Below, in pieces: positions 24,063-32,657 of a stretch of DNA of 64,000 nt. The notes below the pieces were generated by a model that saw nothing but the letters and a program-made list of their open reading frames with translations, had not been told where the DNA came from and did not search any database. A program made the position numbers and the translations under genes. The stretch is taken from assembly GCA_963739995.1 (NCBI GenBank), contig CAVUCH010000007.1, forward strand, positions 59,363-123,362, in the 5' to 3' direction. Source of the DNA: CAVUCH01 sp963739995 (GTDB lineage Bacteria > Acidobacteriota > Vicinamibacteria > Vicinamibacterales > JAENWD01). Every line of letters begins with the position of its first letter. Position 1 is the first letter of the stretch.

Positions 24063-25526
24063 TCAGAACTTCCCGGCGATCGTCTGGCCGGCGCGAGCGA
24101 ACGCGCGGCCGATCGCAATACCGCTGCCCTCTGCACCGGAGGCGACGGCCGCTGCGGCCCCTTTGGCCTCGCTGAGCGAGGACGTTACCAGCGCCTGCCC
24201 CGAATTCCGGGCTGGTGGTGCAGGGACAGAGAAGCCGTTCATCGTAACAGCAGGCGCGGCGGAAAGAAGCCGCGCATCGACACGCTCGAACACCCTGCGG
24301 CTCTCGATTGGCGGGGGGGCGACGGCCCCGAGAACGGTCGGGGGCTCTGGGGTCGCGGCCGAAATCAGCGGCTCGTCGGTGCCGCCTGGTGCGGCAGGCG
24401 GCGGTTCCGGTCTCCGTGATGCGCTGGAGGATGCCGCCTGGCCTGAAACGCGCGCGCGTGCTTGAGATGCCGTGTCCGCACCAGCGGTTGCTGCTTGCGG
24501 CAACGCCGGCATGGGACGGCGATACACGGCGACGCCCGGAACCGGCAGCGCCAGTTCGACGGCTTCCACGAAGGCGACCAGCGGCGCCACGCGCGGCCCG
24601 GCCAGGATTGCGATGAGCGGGAGCACCAGGCCCACGGCCGCCATCGGCGTTGCCCGCGTGCCCGAGGCGCGCGCCGGGTCCAGGAGCCGTGCGACCCGGA
24701 GGCGAAGCGCCGATGTGCGCAAGGTGGCACCGGGAACGACGGCGGGCACCGCGGGCCCGGCGCCGGCGACGACCGCCGCCTCGAGCAGGGCCATTGCATA
24801 CTGGCGGGCCGCGCCGGTGCGGGCGACGACGTAATCATCACAGGCGGCTTCGCGATCGAGATCGATGTGTCGCGAGAGCCAGCCCACCGCGGGGTGCAAC
24901 CCGCCTACCGCACGTGCGATAGCCTGGAACAGCTGCAGCCAGTCGTCGTACCGCGCGAGGTGCGCGTATTCGTGCATGACCACCTGATCGAGCGCGGCAT
25001 CGTCCAGCCGCTCGACGAGAGTGCGTCCGACGACGATGACCGGGCGCCGGAATCCGACTGCGCAGGCACCAGCCAGACCTTCCGAAATCCGCAGGCTGGC
25101 AGGGCAGCGCGCGCGCGCGCGCGTGTCTGACCACAACAGCAGCCGCCCCTCGCGCGCGGCATCGAAGGGCGTTGACGTCTTCCTGAGCGTCCGCGCCTCG
25201 CGGCAGCCGTGGACCACACGGACGAGCCCGAACAGCGCAGCGAGGAGCCACGTCGATGCGCACAGAAGGCCCACCCAACCCGGCGCGGGCGGCAGCACCA
25301 GCGCTGGCTGGACCCCTTGGCTCTCTGGAGCGGGCGGCAGCCCCGGTAGCACGTCGCGCCCGGCACCGGCCGCGAGCACCAGGGGGATACACAGCACGCT
25401 GACGAGCGCGGCCCACCACATCGCGTGACGAGTCGCAGCGTTCAGCTGCGGCAGCGCGCGGAGCAGAAGGACTGTGAGTCCAGCCAGCGCGAGTCCCTGC
25501 CAGAGCCACGTGAAAGCAATGGTCAT
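24063..25526 (-). CDS. M56 (BlaR1/MecR1-like) membrane metallopeptidase
   Basis: 487 residues. Hydrophobic segments lie near residues 3-25, 35-55 and 90-108. The zinc motif HEYAHLARYDDW near residue 190 and the downstream DREACDDYV complete the M56 active site, and a further TM segment lies near 300. The C-terminal 170 residues are Pro/Ala/Ser-rich and disordered. Unlike BlaR1 there is no penicillin-binding sensor domain, so beta-lactam sensing is not supported. The peptidase probably cleaves, directly or not, the BlaI repressor encoded just upstream, as in BlaR1/BlaI. The two reading frames overlap by 4 bp. Confidence 0.87.
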   Translation of the reverse strand: MTIAFTWLWQGLALAGLTVLLLRALPQLNAATRHAMWWAALVSVLCIPLVLAAGAGRDVLPGLPPAPESQGVQPALVLPPAPGWVGLLCASTWLLAALFGLVRVVHGCREARTLRKTSTPFDAAREGRLLLWSDTRARARCPASLRISEGLAGACAVGFRRPVIVVGRTLVERLDDAALDQVVMHEYAHLARYDDWLQLFQAIARAVGGLHPAVGWLSRHIDLDREAACDDYVVARTGAARQYAMALLEAAVVAGAGPAVPAVVPGATLRTSALRLRVARLLDPARASGTRATPMAAVGLVLPLIAILAGPRVAPLVAFVEAVELALPVPGVAVYRRPMPALPQAATAGADTASQARARVSGQAASSSASRRPEPPPAAPGGTDEPLISAATPEPPTVLGAVAPPPIESRRVFERVDARLLSAAPAVTMNGFSVPAPPARNSGQALVTSSLSEAKGAAAAVASGAEGSGIAIGRAFARAGQTIAGKF

Positions 25527-25945
25527 CCGCGCTGCCGTTTCCGGTCACCGGGAGTGGCGTCGCGATCCGTTGACGCCTGCCCGATGAGCTCGCGGACCTT
25601 CCGCAGTTCTTCGGCGTCGGTGCGTTCGTGCCCGAGCAGATCGAGCACGAGCTCGCGCGGCGAGTTGTCGAAGAAACGGCTCAGCAGCTGGGCCAACGCG
25701 CTGCGGCGCGCCTCTCTGCGATCCACGACCGCCAGATAGGCGTGCGCGCGCCCCTCCTTTTCCCGGGTGACCCAGCCCTTCCGTTGAAGAATGCCAAGAA
25801 TTGTCAGCACCGTATTGTATGCGGGCCTGGGTGCCGACCCCATCTGTTCGATGACCTCGTTTACAGTGGCGCGGGGGCGGGTCCACAACACGCGGATCAC
25901 CCGGAGTTCAGCGTCGGTCAGCCCGGGCGTACGGCGTCGTGGCAT
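25523..25945 (-). CDS. blaI: BlaI/MecI/CopY-family transcriptional repressor
   Basis: 140 residues. An N-terminal winged helix (about 8-80: LTDAELRVIRVLWTRPRATVNEV, then ILGILQRKGWVTREKEG) and a C-terminal helical dimerisation region (LAQLLSRFFDNSPRELVLDLL) match the family. It represses divergent or own operons and is inactivated by the M56 partner encoded next, with a 4-bp overlap. A canonical promoter at 25987-26015 drives the gene. A near-palindrome next to its -35 is a candidate operator for autoregulation. The gene symbol reflects family membership only; a role in antibiotic resistance is not implied. Confidence 0.9.
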   Translation of the reverse strand: MPRRRTPGLTDAELRVIRVLWTRPRATVNEVIEQMGSAPRPAYNTVLTILGILQRKGWVTREKEGRAHAYLAVVDRREARRSALAQLLSRFFDNSPRELVLDLLGHERTDAEELRKVRELIGQASTDRDATPGDRKRQRG

Positions 25946-25986
25946 TGGATCTCGGATTCAACTCTTAATTCGTTAGGAGCGCACTG

Positions 25987-26015
25987 AGAGTAGTTCTGGG
26001 CGGCGACGCTGTCAA
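25987..26015 (-). promoter_or_regulatory. Canonical promoter TTGACA-N17-TACTCT for the blaI operon
   Basis: On the minus strand a perfect TTGACA (26015-26010), a 17-bp spacer and TACTCT (25992-25987). It lies about 42 bp before the blaI ATG. Confidence 0.65.
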
Positions 26016-26027
26016 CTAAAACTTTAG
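26016..26027. promoter_or_regulatory. Candidate BlaI operator CTAAA-AC-TTTAG
   Basis: A 12-bp inverted repeat with 5-bp arms directly abutting the -35 of the blaI promoter. It is AT-rich in a GC-rich background. Assignment as operator is inferred from position. Confidence 0.35.
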
Positions 26028-26426
26028 GAGACGACCTGGACGTTTCCCGCCGGCCCGACTCCTATGAGCGCCAATACCCCAGCCCGGATCAGGATCAGCA
26101 GGATGACCTGTCCACCGTTGAGAACGCGCGCGGGTGCCCACGAGATGAGTCCCGTGACGCTCACTGGACGTCGCCGTGAAAAGGCGAGCGGCAGCACGCG
26201 CACCACAGGCGCGCACGCGCTCGAGAAGAGGCGCTGCCGCGATCACGCCGAGCAAGCTGGTCGCCAGCGCCGGCGGCCTCTGCCGTCTGCGCGGACAGGA
26301 CACATGGATCAGCCTGTCGCCCCGCTTGCCGCAGTCATACGCATTCGCTATGCTGAATCGCCTTACTGCCGGCCCTTTCTGGCCGGTCCGAACGAACGTT
26401 CTCACCTCCTGGACTTGGGGGTCCCC
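26028..26426. other. Roughly 400-bp divergent intergenic region upstream of the aldehyde oxidoreductase operon
   Basis: No gene is supported between the candidate BlaI operator and the Tat-signal start at 26427. The only recognisable site is the promoter at 26326-26354. Confidence 0.5.
26326..26354 (+). promoter_or_regulatory. Promoter TTGCCG-N17-TATGCT for the aldehyde oxidoreductase operon
   Basis: TTGCCG at 26326-26331, a 17-bp spacer, TATGCT at 26349-26354. It leaves a leader of about 65 nt before the ATG at 26427. Confidence 0.5.
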
Positions 26427-27062
26427 ATGGCTCCGAAAGACGACGAATCCGGCGCCGCGCCGGACGCGAGCGGCTTCAACGTAAGTCGCCGCGCGTTCCT
26501 GAAAACAGTGGGTGCCTCCAGCGTCGCGGCCACCGTGGTTGGCGGAGGCGCCGAGGCACAGACCTCCGGCGTGACGCCGATGGGCCCCGGCCCGGTGCCG
26601 ATCACGCTGATGATCAACGGCAAGACGCATCAGCTCACGATCGAGCCGAGGGTAACGCTCCTCGATGCGATGCGCGATCGACTCGACCACACGGGCCTCA
26701 AGAGGGTCTGCGACCGCGGCAGCTGTGGCGCCTGTACCGCCATCGTCGACGGGCGGACCGCCTACACCTGCTCGGTGCTGGCAATCGAGGCGCAGGGAAA
26801 GGAGATCCGCACCATCGAAGGCCTGACCCAGGGGACCGTGCTGCACCCGGTGCAACAGGCATTCGTCGCGCATGACGGCACGATGTGCGGGTTCTGCACG
26901 CCAGGGTTCGTGATGTCGGCAGTGGCCCTGCTCGACAAGCATCCGGCGCCGACGCCCGAACAGGCACGGGAAGCGCTCGACGGCAACATCTGTCGCTGCG
27001 GCACCTACACCCGTGTGCTCGAAGCCGTGCTCGATCCGAAGAAGGGGGTAGCCCGTGGCTGA
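26427..27062 (+). CDS. Tat-exported [2Fe-2S] subunit of a molybdenum aldehyde oxidoreductase (PaoA/YagT type)
   Basis: 211 residues. A twin-arginine signal (NVSRRAFLKTVGASSVAATV) at about residues 19-40 directs folded export. The plant-type [2Fe-2S] domain has cysteines in RVCDRGSCGACTAIV and YTCSV. The second, helical [2Fe-2S] domain has CGFCTPGF and GNICRCGTY. This is the electron-transfer subunit of the xanthine oxidase family. A Tat signal on this subunit is the hallmark of periplasmic PaoABC-like enzymes that oxidise aldehydes to acids. The ATG at 26427 is taken because the signal begins there. It overlaps the next gene by 8 bp. Confidence 0.9.
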   Translation: MAPKDDESGAAPDASGFNVSRRAFLKTVGASSVAATVVGGGAEAQTSGVTPMGPGPVPITLMINGKTHQLTIEPRVTLLDAMRDRLDHTGLKRVCDRGSCGACTAIVDGRTAYTCSVLAIEAQGKEIRTIEGLTQGTVLHPVQQAFVAHDGTMCGFCTPGFVMSAVALLDKHPAPTPEQAREALDGNICRCGTYTRVLEAVLDPKKGVARG

Positions 27063-29244
27063 CCAGGTCCCGGAAGTGCAGGCGCCGGCGCGCCCGCAAC
27101 AGCATGCGAAGTACCCGTGGCCCAGGCCAGACGAGTCTGGCGTGGTCGGGAAGCGCCTGACTCGACTCGACGGTCCCGACAAGGTGTCGGGGCGTGCGAA
27201 GTACACCTACGACATCAACCGGCCCGGGATGCTGCACGCGCGTATCCTGCGATCGCCCCACGCCCACGCGCGCGTCGTGTCGATCGATCTCTCGGAGGCA
27301 CAGAAGGGCCCTGGCGTGAAGGCGGCGCTCGCCGTGCTCGAGCCCGGCAAGAAGGCCATGTACCAGGGCGATGAGGTTGCGGCGGTCGCGGCGGCCACCG
27401 AGGAGCAGGCACGCGACGCGCTGCGCCTGATCAAGGTGCAGTACGAGGTGCTGCCCCACGTCGCCACCGAAGGCCGTGCGATGCAGGCGGGCGCACCGGC
27501 CGTCTTCGAGGGCGGCAACATCAAGGAAGGCGAGGCCGAGGAAAGCGGCGATCTCGAGGCCGGCTTCAAGTCAGCCGCGCACATCGTCGAGGCATCGTAC
27601 GAAACGCAGGTGCAGACACACGTGTGCCTCGAGACGAAGGGCTGCGTGTGCGAGTGGGAGGGTGACACGCTCACCGCATGGATCTCGACCCAGGCCGTGC
27701 ACGGCAGCCGCGAAGGATTCGCGGAGGCGCTGCAGATCCCGCAGGCCAACGTCCATACGATCTGCGAGTACATGGGCGGGGGCTTCGGCAGCAAGTTCGG
27801 GCCTGACGCGCAGGGCGTCATCTGCGCGAAGCTCGCGAAGCTGGCCGCGGCGCCGGTGAAGCTGATGCTCGATCGCAAAGAGGAGCACCTCGCAGGAGGC
27901 AATCGCCCCTCCTCGACTTCGAAGATCAAGGCCGGCGTCGCCGCGGACGGCACGTGCGTGGCCTTCGACGCGGAAAGCCACGGCACCGGAGGCGCCGGTG
28001 TAGGCGCCGGCTTCCCGATCCCCTACATCTACACGTTTCCGAACAGGCGCCGACGCCACAAGGACGTTTATACGAACGCCGGGCCGGCGCGCGCGATGCG
28101 GGCGCCCGGCCACCCGCAAGGGTGCTATGCCACCGAACTGCTGATGGACGAGCTCGCAGACAAGGTGAGGATGGACCCGGTCGCGTTCCGGATGAAAAAT
28201 CTTCCGCCGGAGGCGCCCAACGCGATGTGGCGGCAGTACTTCCCGAAAGCTGCGGAGCAATTCGGGTGGAAGGCGCGACACCCGACAGGAGATCCAACGG
28301 CGGGGCCGGTCAAGCGCGGGATGGGCTGCGCCGCCAACCGCTGGGGCGGTGGCGGGCGCGGCACGAAGGCACACGTCGAGATCCTGCCGGATGGCGGCGT
28401 GGTCGTGCGCTGCGGCACGCAGGACATCGGCACCGGCACACGAACAATCGTCGCCATGGTAGCGGCCGAAACGCTGGGCCTGCCCTATACGGCCGTCAAG
28501 GCGGAGATTGGCGACAGTCTGCATCCGTTCAGCGGCGGGAGTGGCGGCAGCACGACGAGCGCATCCGTCACCCCGGCGATTCGCGTCACGGCGGGCAAGG
28601 CGTTCGATGCCCTGGCCGCACGGGTCGCGCCCTCGCTCGGTGTTCAGCCGGCCGACCTGGTGTCCCGGGATGGGCGCATCTCGTCGAAGGCGGATCCTTC
28701 CAAGGGCCTCGACTGGAAGGCCGCGTGCCGCCTGCTCGGCACCGAGCCCGTCGCGGTCGACGGCGAATGGGAGGCCGGGCTCTCCGCGAGCGGCACCAGC
28801 GGCGTGCAGTTTGCCGAAGTGGAGGTCGACGTCGAGACGGGCGTCACGAAGGTCACACGCATGCTGTGCGTGCAGGACTGCGGGCTCATTCTCGATCCGC
28901 TCATGGCCGAGAGCCAGTGCATCGGCGGCATCATCATGGGCGTCAACTGGGCGCTCTACGAAGACCGCATCCTCGATCGCAATACCGGGCAGATGGTCAA
29001 CCCGAACATGGAGTGGTACCACCTGGCAGGCATGTCCGACATTCCGAAGATCGAGGTGGTTCTCATGAACCAGCCGGATCGCGGCGTCATCGGCATCGGC
29101 GAGCCGCCGACGGTGTCGACCGCCGCGGCCATCGGCAATGCGGTGAACAACGCGATCGGCCTGCGCATCCGCAGCCTGCCGATCACGCCGTACCGGATCC
29201 TCGACGCCATTGCGGCCCAGGACCGCGCGGGAGGGACGCTGTGA
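27055..29244 (+). CDS. Molybdopterin-cytosine-dinucleotide-type catalytic subunit, xanthine dehydrogenase family (PaoC type)
   Basis: 729 residues, GTG start. The N-terminal a/b hammerhead domain (about 20-130; GKRLTRLDGPDKVSGRAKYTYDI) is followed by the Mo-binding domains. These include the cofactor loop YMGGGFGSKFG, the Arg-rich GPARAMRAPGHPQG, CGTQDIGTGTRT, GGSGGSTTSA and the catalytic Glu in IGIGEPPTVSTAAAIGNAV near residue 690. It forms the substrate-oxidising subunit and has no signal of its own. It should be carried out by the Tat signal of the preceding subunit. Overlaps on both sides (8 bp and 4 bp) indicate one translationally coupled operon. An aldehyde substrate is inferred from the Pao-like arrangement. 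Confidence 0.9.
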   Translation: MADQVPEVQAPARPQQHAKYPWPRPDESGVVGKRLTRLDGPDKVSGRAKYTYDINRPGMLHARILRSPHAHARVVSIDLSEAQKGPGVKAALAVLEPGKKAMYQGDEVAAVAAATEEQARDALRLIKVQYEVLPHVATEGRAMQAGAPAVFEGGNIKEGEAEESGDLEAGFKSAAHIVEASYETQVQTHVCLETKGCVCEWEGDTLTAWISTQAVHGSREGFAEALQIPQANVHTICEYMGGGFGSKFGPDAQGVICAKLAKLAAAPVKLMLDRKEEHLAGGNRPSSTSKIKAGVAADGTCVAFDAESHGTGGAGVGAGFPIPYIYTFPNRRRRHKDVYTNAGPARAMRAPGHPQGCYATELLMDELADKVRMDPVAFRMKNLPPEAPNAMWRQYFPKAAEQFGWKARHPTGDPTAGPVKRGMGCAANRWGGGGRGTKAHVEILPDGGVVVRCGTQDIGTGTRTIVAMVAAETLGLPYTAVKAEIGDSLHPFSGGSGGSTTSASVTPAIRVTAGKAFDALAARVAPSLGVQPADLVSRDGRISSKADPSKGLDWKAACRLLGTEPVAVDGEWEAGLSASGTSGVQFAEVEVDVETGVTKVTRMLCVQDCGLILDPLMAESQCIGGIIMGVNWALYEDRILDRNTGQMVNPNMEWYHLAGMSDIPKIEVVLMNQPDRGVIGIGEPPTVSTAAAIGNAVNNAIGLRIRSLPITPYRILDAIAAQDRAGGTL

Positions 29245-30215
29245 AGGCTTTTGCCTACGTGAATGCGCGGGACGAGAAGGAGGCCGTGGCGGCGCTGTCG
29301 ACCGAGCGCGGCAAGGTGCTGCCGCTCGCCGGCGGTATGGACCTGATTGCGTTGATGAAGGATTACATCGCGCAGCCCGACACGGTCGTGAACGTGAAGG
29401 GGCTTCCCTCCGCGATAGCGGTGGCGCCCCAGGGGCTCACATCAATCGGGGCCGCAGTGCGCGTCGCGGATGTCGCCGCGCACGAGGAGCTCGCGAAGGC
29501 GTACCCCGCGCTGGCCTACGCCGCCGGCGAGGTCGGCACGCCGCAGATCCGCAACCTGGGGACCGTTGGCGGGAACATCATGCAGCGGCCGCGGTGCTGG
29601 TACTTCCGCAACGAGGAGTTTCACTGCCTCAAGAAAGGCGGCCCTCGCTGTTTCGCGGTCGACGGCGAGAACCAGTTTCACGCGATCTTCGGCGACGCGC
29701 CCTGCCACATCGTGCATCCGTCGAGCCTGGCGGTGCCGATCATCGCCTACGGTGGCCGCTTCCGCGTAGTCGGGCCCCAAGGTGAACGGGAGATCGAGGC
29801 GGACAAGTTCTTCCTCATGCCCGACCGCAACATGTACGGCGAAACGGTGCTCGAGTCCAACGAGCTCGTGACGCACGTGCTCCTGCCGCGGCAGCCGAAC
29901 GTGAAGAGCGCCCACTACGAGGTGAAGTTCAAACAATCGCACGACTGGCCCGTGACGATGGCGGCCGTGGCTCTGGTGATGAGCGGCACCATCGTAGAGT
30001 CCGCGCGAGTGGTGCTCGGCGCCGTCGCACCGGTGCCGTGGCGGTCGCAGGCAGCCGAGGCCGTCCTCAAGGGCAAGCCGCTCACGGAGCAGGTAGCGGC
30101 AGAGGCGGCGGACGCCGCCGTGAAGAACGCAGTACCGATGACCCAGAACGGGTACAAAGTGCAGTTGGCGCGCACAACCGTAATGCGCGCCCTCATGCAG
30201 GCCGCAAAGGCGTGA
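29241..30215 (+). CDS. FAD subunit with extra Fe-S cysteines (PaoB/YagS type)
   Basis: 324 residues, GTG start overlapping the previous stop (GTGA). The FAD-binding PCMH domain (about 1-220) carries LPLAGGMDLIALMKDY and the Gly-rich NLGTVGGNIMQRPRCWYFR. The CO-dehydrogenase flavoprotein C-terminal domain follows (about 225-324). Between them lies a Cys-containing insert: Cys in RPRCWYFR, EEFHCLKKGG, GPRCFAV and DAPCHIV. This spacing is like the [4Fe-4S]-bearing insert of E. coli PaoB (established for that enzyme; the cluster here is inferred). It hands electrons from the [2Fe-2S] subunit to an external acceptor. Confidence 0.87.
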   Translation: MKAFAYVNARDEKEAVAALSTERGKVLPLAGGMDLIALMKDYIAQPDTVVNVKGLPSAIAVAPQGLTSIGAAVRVADVAAHEELAKAYPALAYAAGEVGTPQIRNLGTVGGNIMQRPRCWYFRNEEFHCLKKGGPRCFAVDGENQFHAIFGDAPCHIVHPSSLAVPIIAYGGRFRVVGPQGEREIEADKFFLMPDRNMYGETVLESNELVTHVLLPRQPNVKSAHYEVKFKQSHDWPVTMAAVALVMSGTIVESARVVLGAVAPVPWRSQAAEAVLKGKPLTEQVAAEAADAAVKNAVPMTQNGYKVQLARTTVMRALMQAAKA

Positions 30216-30233
30216 CGGTAAGGGGTTGTGACT

Positions 30234-30440
30234 ATGTCTGTGAATCTGACTGCCCCCTGTGCCCACCTCCGCCACAAGGGCATGTACGTCTTGTCCGAGC
30301 CGGACGAGCACGAGACGAGCTACTACGACAAGTACGACGCCCGGGTGTTCTGGTGCACGTGCACACAGAAGCCCTACGGTCCTGACGGCGGTCCGGCGCA
30401 TTCGGACACCTGCCGGGAAGGGCGAGGATGTTGCAAATAA
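30234..30440 (+). CDS. Small cysteine-rich protein downstream of the aldehyde oxidoreductase
   Basis: 68 residues with seven cysteines: one in TAPCAHLRHKGMYV, two in FWCTCTQKPYGPDGG and four near the C-terminus (DTCREGRGCCK counts three, plus the CTC pair above). No signal peptide or membrane segment is seen. It starts 18 bp after the FAD-subunit stop, with an AGGGG ribosome site, so it belongs to the operon. The cysteine and histidine pattern suggests a small zinc- or Fe-S-binding protein, perhaps an assembly or redox partner. I do not recognise a named family. A GTG at 30228 is an alternative start. Confidence 0.65.
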   Translation: MSVNLTAPCAHLRHKGMYVLSEPDEHETSYYDKYDARVFWCTCTQKPYGPDGGPAHSDTCREGRGCCK

Positions 30441-30519
30441 AAATGATCTCTGGATCGCGGACGTTGGCGGCAGAAGCGGGCCGCGGACCGTCCTGCGTTC
30501 GATACCTACAAAGGGGGAA

Positions 30520-31185
30520 ATGACGATGCGAGTGCCCATCCTGATTGCGGCGGTCGTGCTCGCGGCCTCGCCTGCGCTGGCGGGCAAGAGCGCGACAATT
30601 ACGGGAGATTACGTGGAGGCGCGCACCGCCGAGGTGTTTGCGGGCGGATGCATCATGTCGAGCGAGGCCGAAACGATCGGCCGTCAGGCCGTGCTGGCGT
30701 GGCGTATCCGGAGCGGCGAGTTCAATGACGTGACGCTGGACGGGCTGTCGGTCATGGCCGCGGTCTCAGGTGATCGCAACCTGGGCATTCGCGAGATTGG
30801 CGGGGACGCACCAGCGTGGGTGAAGGCATCGGTCATCGTTGACGCACGTGCCACGAGCGCGCAGCGGGACGCCCTCGTCGGCTTCGTGAAGGCTGCGTCA
30901 GGCACACTCATCGACGAGGTTGTGGAAGTGAGACTGGCGCCAATCCGGTTCGAGGCAACCGCACACCAGGTCGAGGTGTCGGGAGCCGACGCCAGGCTCG
31001 CCGTGCAGCGGCACATGCACCACGACCCGAGCTGCGGCGCGATGCAGTGGTTCCATCCGTTCGCCGCCGGGGCCGAGACCGCGCTGGGCTTCACCGATGC
31101 CAACAGCTTCTCAGGGGGAGCGCTCGGCACGAAGTGGAGTCATCCGAACAAGCGCTCCGGGTTCGTGGGCACCTTCGCGTTCTGA
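30520..31185 (+). CDS. Exported DUF1326-like protein
   Basis: 221 residues with a clean signal peptide (MTMRVPILIAAVVLAASPALAG). The mature part starts ATITGDYVEARTAEVFAGGCIMSSE, the opening typical of DUF1326 proteins. It carries one N-terminal Cys plus MHHDPSCGAMQWFHPF near residue 170, a His/Cys/His cluster that could bind metal. The strong ribosome site AGGGGG sits just before the ATG at 30520. Position 80 bp after the Cys-rich protein suggests a shared transcript. Function unknown. Confidence 0.78.
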   Translation: MTMRVPILIAAVVLAASPALAGKSATITGDYVEARTAEVFAGGCIMSSEAETIGRQAVLAWRIRSGEFNDVTLDGLSVMAAVSGDRNLGIREIGGDAPAWVKASVIVDARATSAQRDALVGFVKAASGTLIDEVVEVRLAPIRFEATAHQVEVSGADARLAVQRHMHHDPSCGAMQWFHPFAAGAETALGFTDANSFSGGALGTKWSHPNKRSGFVGTFAF

Positions 31186-31212
31186 CGGCACACACCCGCC
31201 GCAACACGTCAG

Positions 31213-31917
31213 ATGCGCACGTCTGCCCGTAGTGAACGGACGAGCGCCCCTCCAAGCATGCCCGGGGCGCTCATCATCCTGCTGTTCTGCCTTGTCGCCG
31301 CCTCGCCACGCGTGAACGCGCAGGATCTGGTTGCAACGAAGGAAGCGGTCGCGCTTCCTTCTGAGCTCGGCGAGCCTGTCCGTGCGCTCCTGCAGCCCGA
31401 CGCCACGGTCGTGATGCGCGGCGAGAACCGGCTCGAGTTCTGGTGGGTGAAGGGCGTGCCGCTCGACAGCGCACCAGAGGGGCGTCCGGAGTGGTCAAAC
31501 GTCCCCGACGGAGCACTCGTCGGAGCGGTAAAGTTGACCAAGCCCATGACCGACACCCGTGGCCTGCCGATGAAGCCCGGCGTCTACACGCTGCGGTTTG
31601 CACTCCAGCCGCAGGACGGCGACCACATGGGCGTGTCACCGCACCGGGAATTCCTGCTGGTTGCACCGGCCGCAGACGATCAGACAGCAGAACCCGTCGG
31701 TTGGAAGGGCGCAGTGGCGCTCGCCAAGAAGACCCTCGGCAAGTCGCACCCGGCCGCACTCAGCCTGAACCCGACGACCGGAGAAGCGGCAGGCGCCATC
31801 CTCACCACGGACGAGGGTCACAAGGGGGTGGCGTTCACCGTACCTGTGACGGTGCAGGGCACGGCGGCCGGTGCTCTGTCGTTCGCCGTGACCCTCATCG
31901 GGCATTACGAACACTGA
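31213..31917 (+). CDS. Exported protein of unknown function
   Basis: 234 residues. A hydrophobic signal (PGALIILLFCLVAASPRVNA) is followed by a beta-rich mature domain with KPGVYTLRFALQPQDGDHMG at about 122-141, DEGHKGVAFTVPVTVQG near 200 and a C-terminal TLIGHYEH. The GVYTLRF...HMGVSPHREFLLV pattern resembles small exported beta-sandwich proteins common in Acidobacteria and Planctomycetes. I cannot name the family with confidence. The ATG at 31258 would give a more typical signal peptide than 31213. The stop shares its A with the start of the following SDR gene (TGATG), so both are translated together. Confidence 0.65.
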   Translation: MRTSARSERTSAPPSMPGALIILLFCLVAASPRVNAQDLVATKEAVALPSELGEPVRALLQPDATVVMRGENRLEFWWVKGVPLDSAPEGRPEWSNVPDGALVGAVKLTKPMTDTRGLPMKPGVYTLRFALQPQDGDHMGVSPHREFLLVAPAADDQTAEPVGWKGAVALAKKTLGKSHPAALSLNPTTGEAAGAILTTDEGHKGVAFTVPVTVQGTAAGALSFAVTLIGHYEH

Positions 31918-32657
31918 TGCAGTTGCACGACCGCGTCGTGCTCATGACCGGCGGCAAACGGATCGGCGCCGACATCGCGCTCGCCCTCGCGGCCCGCGGA
32001 GCCGATGTCGCGATGTGCTACCGGGAATCGCGGACCGAAGCGGAAGCCACGGCACACGCGGTTCGGAAGCTCGGGCGGCGCGCGCAGCTGATCCACGTGG
32101 ATCTGCGCGCGCCGGCAGACTGTCGCCGCGCGGTGGCCGAGACGGTCACCTCCCTCGGGCGGCTCGACGTCCTCGTCAATATGGCGTCCGTCTATGCCAG
32201 AAAGCCGTATCTGGAACTGACGGACGAGGACTGGGAACGGTCACTTGGCGTGGATCTCCGAGCTGCCCACCTGTGCGCGCAGGCGGCCGTGCCGCACATG
32301 CGTGCGGCCGGGGAGGGACGCATCGTCAATTTCACCGACTGGGTGGCGGCGAGCCGGCGCCCCCGCTACGCCGGGTATCTGCCCTACTACGTCGCGAAAA
32401 TGGGCGTGATTGGGCTGACGGAGGCGCTCGCGCTGGAGCTGGCGGCAGACAACATCCTGGTCAATGCGGTCGCGCCCGGGCCGATCATCCCGCCTGACGA
32501 CACCTCGCCGGAAGAGATCGACGCGGTCGTCCGCGCCACTCCGCTCGGACGCTGGGGCGGCTCCGAGGAGGTAACCCGGGCGGTCCTGCTCTTCATCGAC
32601 AGCGACTTTATCACCGGCGAAACCGTTCGGGTGGACGGCGGCCGACACGTGCGATAG
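31917..32657 (+). CDS. Short-chain dehydrogenase/reductase (pteridine-reductase/FabG-like)
   Basis: 246 residues, classical SDR. The cofactor motif TGGKRIGADIALALAARG lies near residues 12-29. It has NMASVYARKPY in place of NNAG, catalytic Tyr/Lys in YYVAKMGVIGLTEALALE near 155-160, and the C-terminal ITGETVRVDGG. The usual catalytic Ser region reads VNFTDWVAAS, as in pteridine-reductase-like SDRs, which often have Asp or Trp here. NADP(H) is likely from the TGGKRIG motif and CYRESR after beta-2. Translation is coupled to the exported protein upstream. The substrate could be a 3-oxoacyl, pteridine or sugar carbonyl. Confidence 0.85.
   Translation: MQLHDRVVLMTGGKRIGADIALALAARGADVAMCYRESRTEAEATAHAVRKLGRRAQLIHVDLRAPADCRRAVAETVTSLGRLDVLVNMASVYARKPYLELTDEDWERSLGVDLRAAHLCAQAAVPHMRAAGEGRIVNFTDWVAASRRPRYAGYLPYYVAKMGVIGLTEALALELAADNILVNAVAPGPIIPPDDTSPEEIDAVVRATPLGRWGGSEEVTRAVLLFIDSDFITGETVRVDGGRHVR

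Noticed and set aside
24063..25945. Beta-lactam resistance regulator (BlaR1/BlaI) assignment
   Set aside because: No penicillin-binding sensor domain and no beta-lactamase gene nearby; family membership only.
26024..26206. Small minus-strand frame with a hydrophobic stretch (VILLILIRAGVLALIGVG)
   Set aside because: No ribosome site or family match; it runs across the candidate operator upstream of the blaI promoter. A small membrane protein cannot be excluded.
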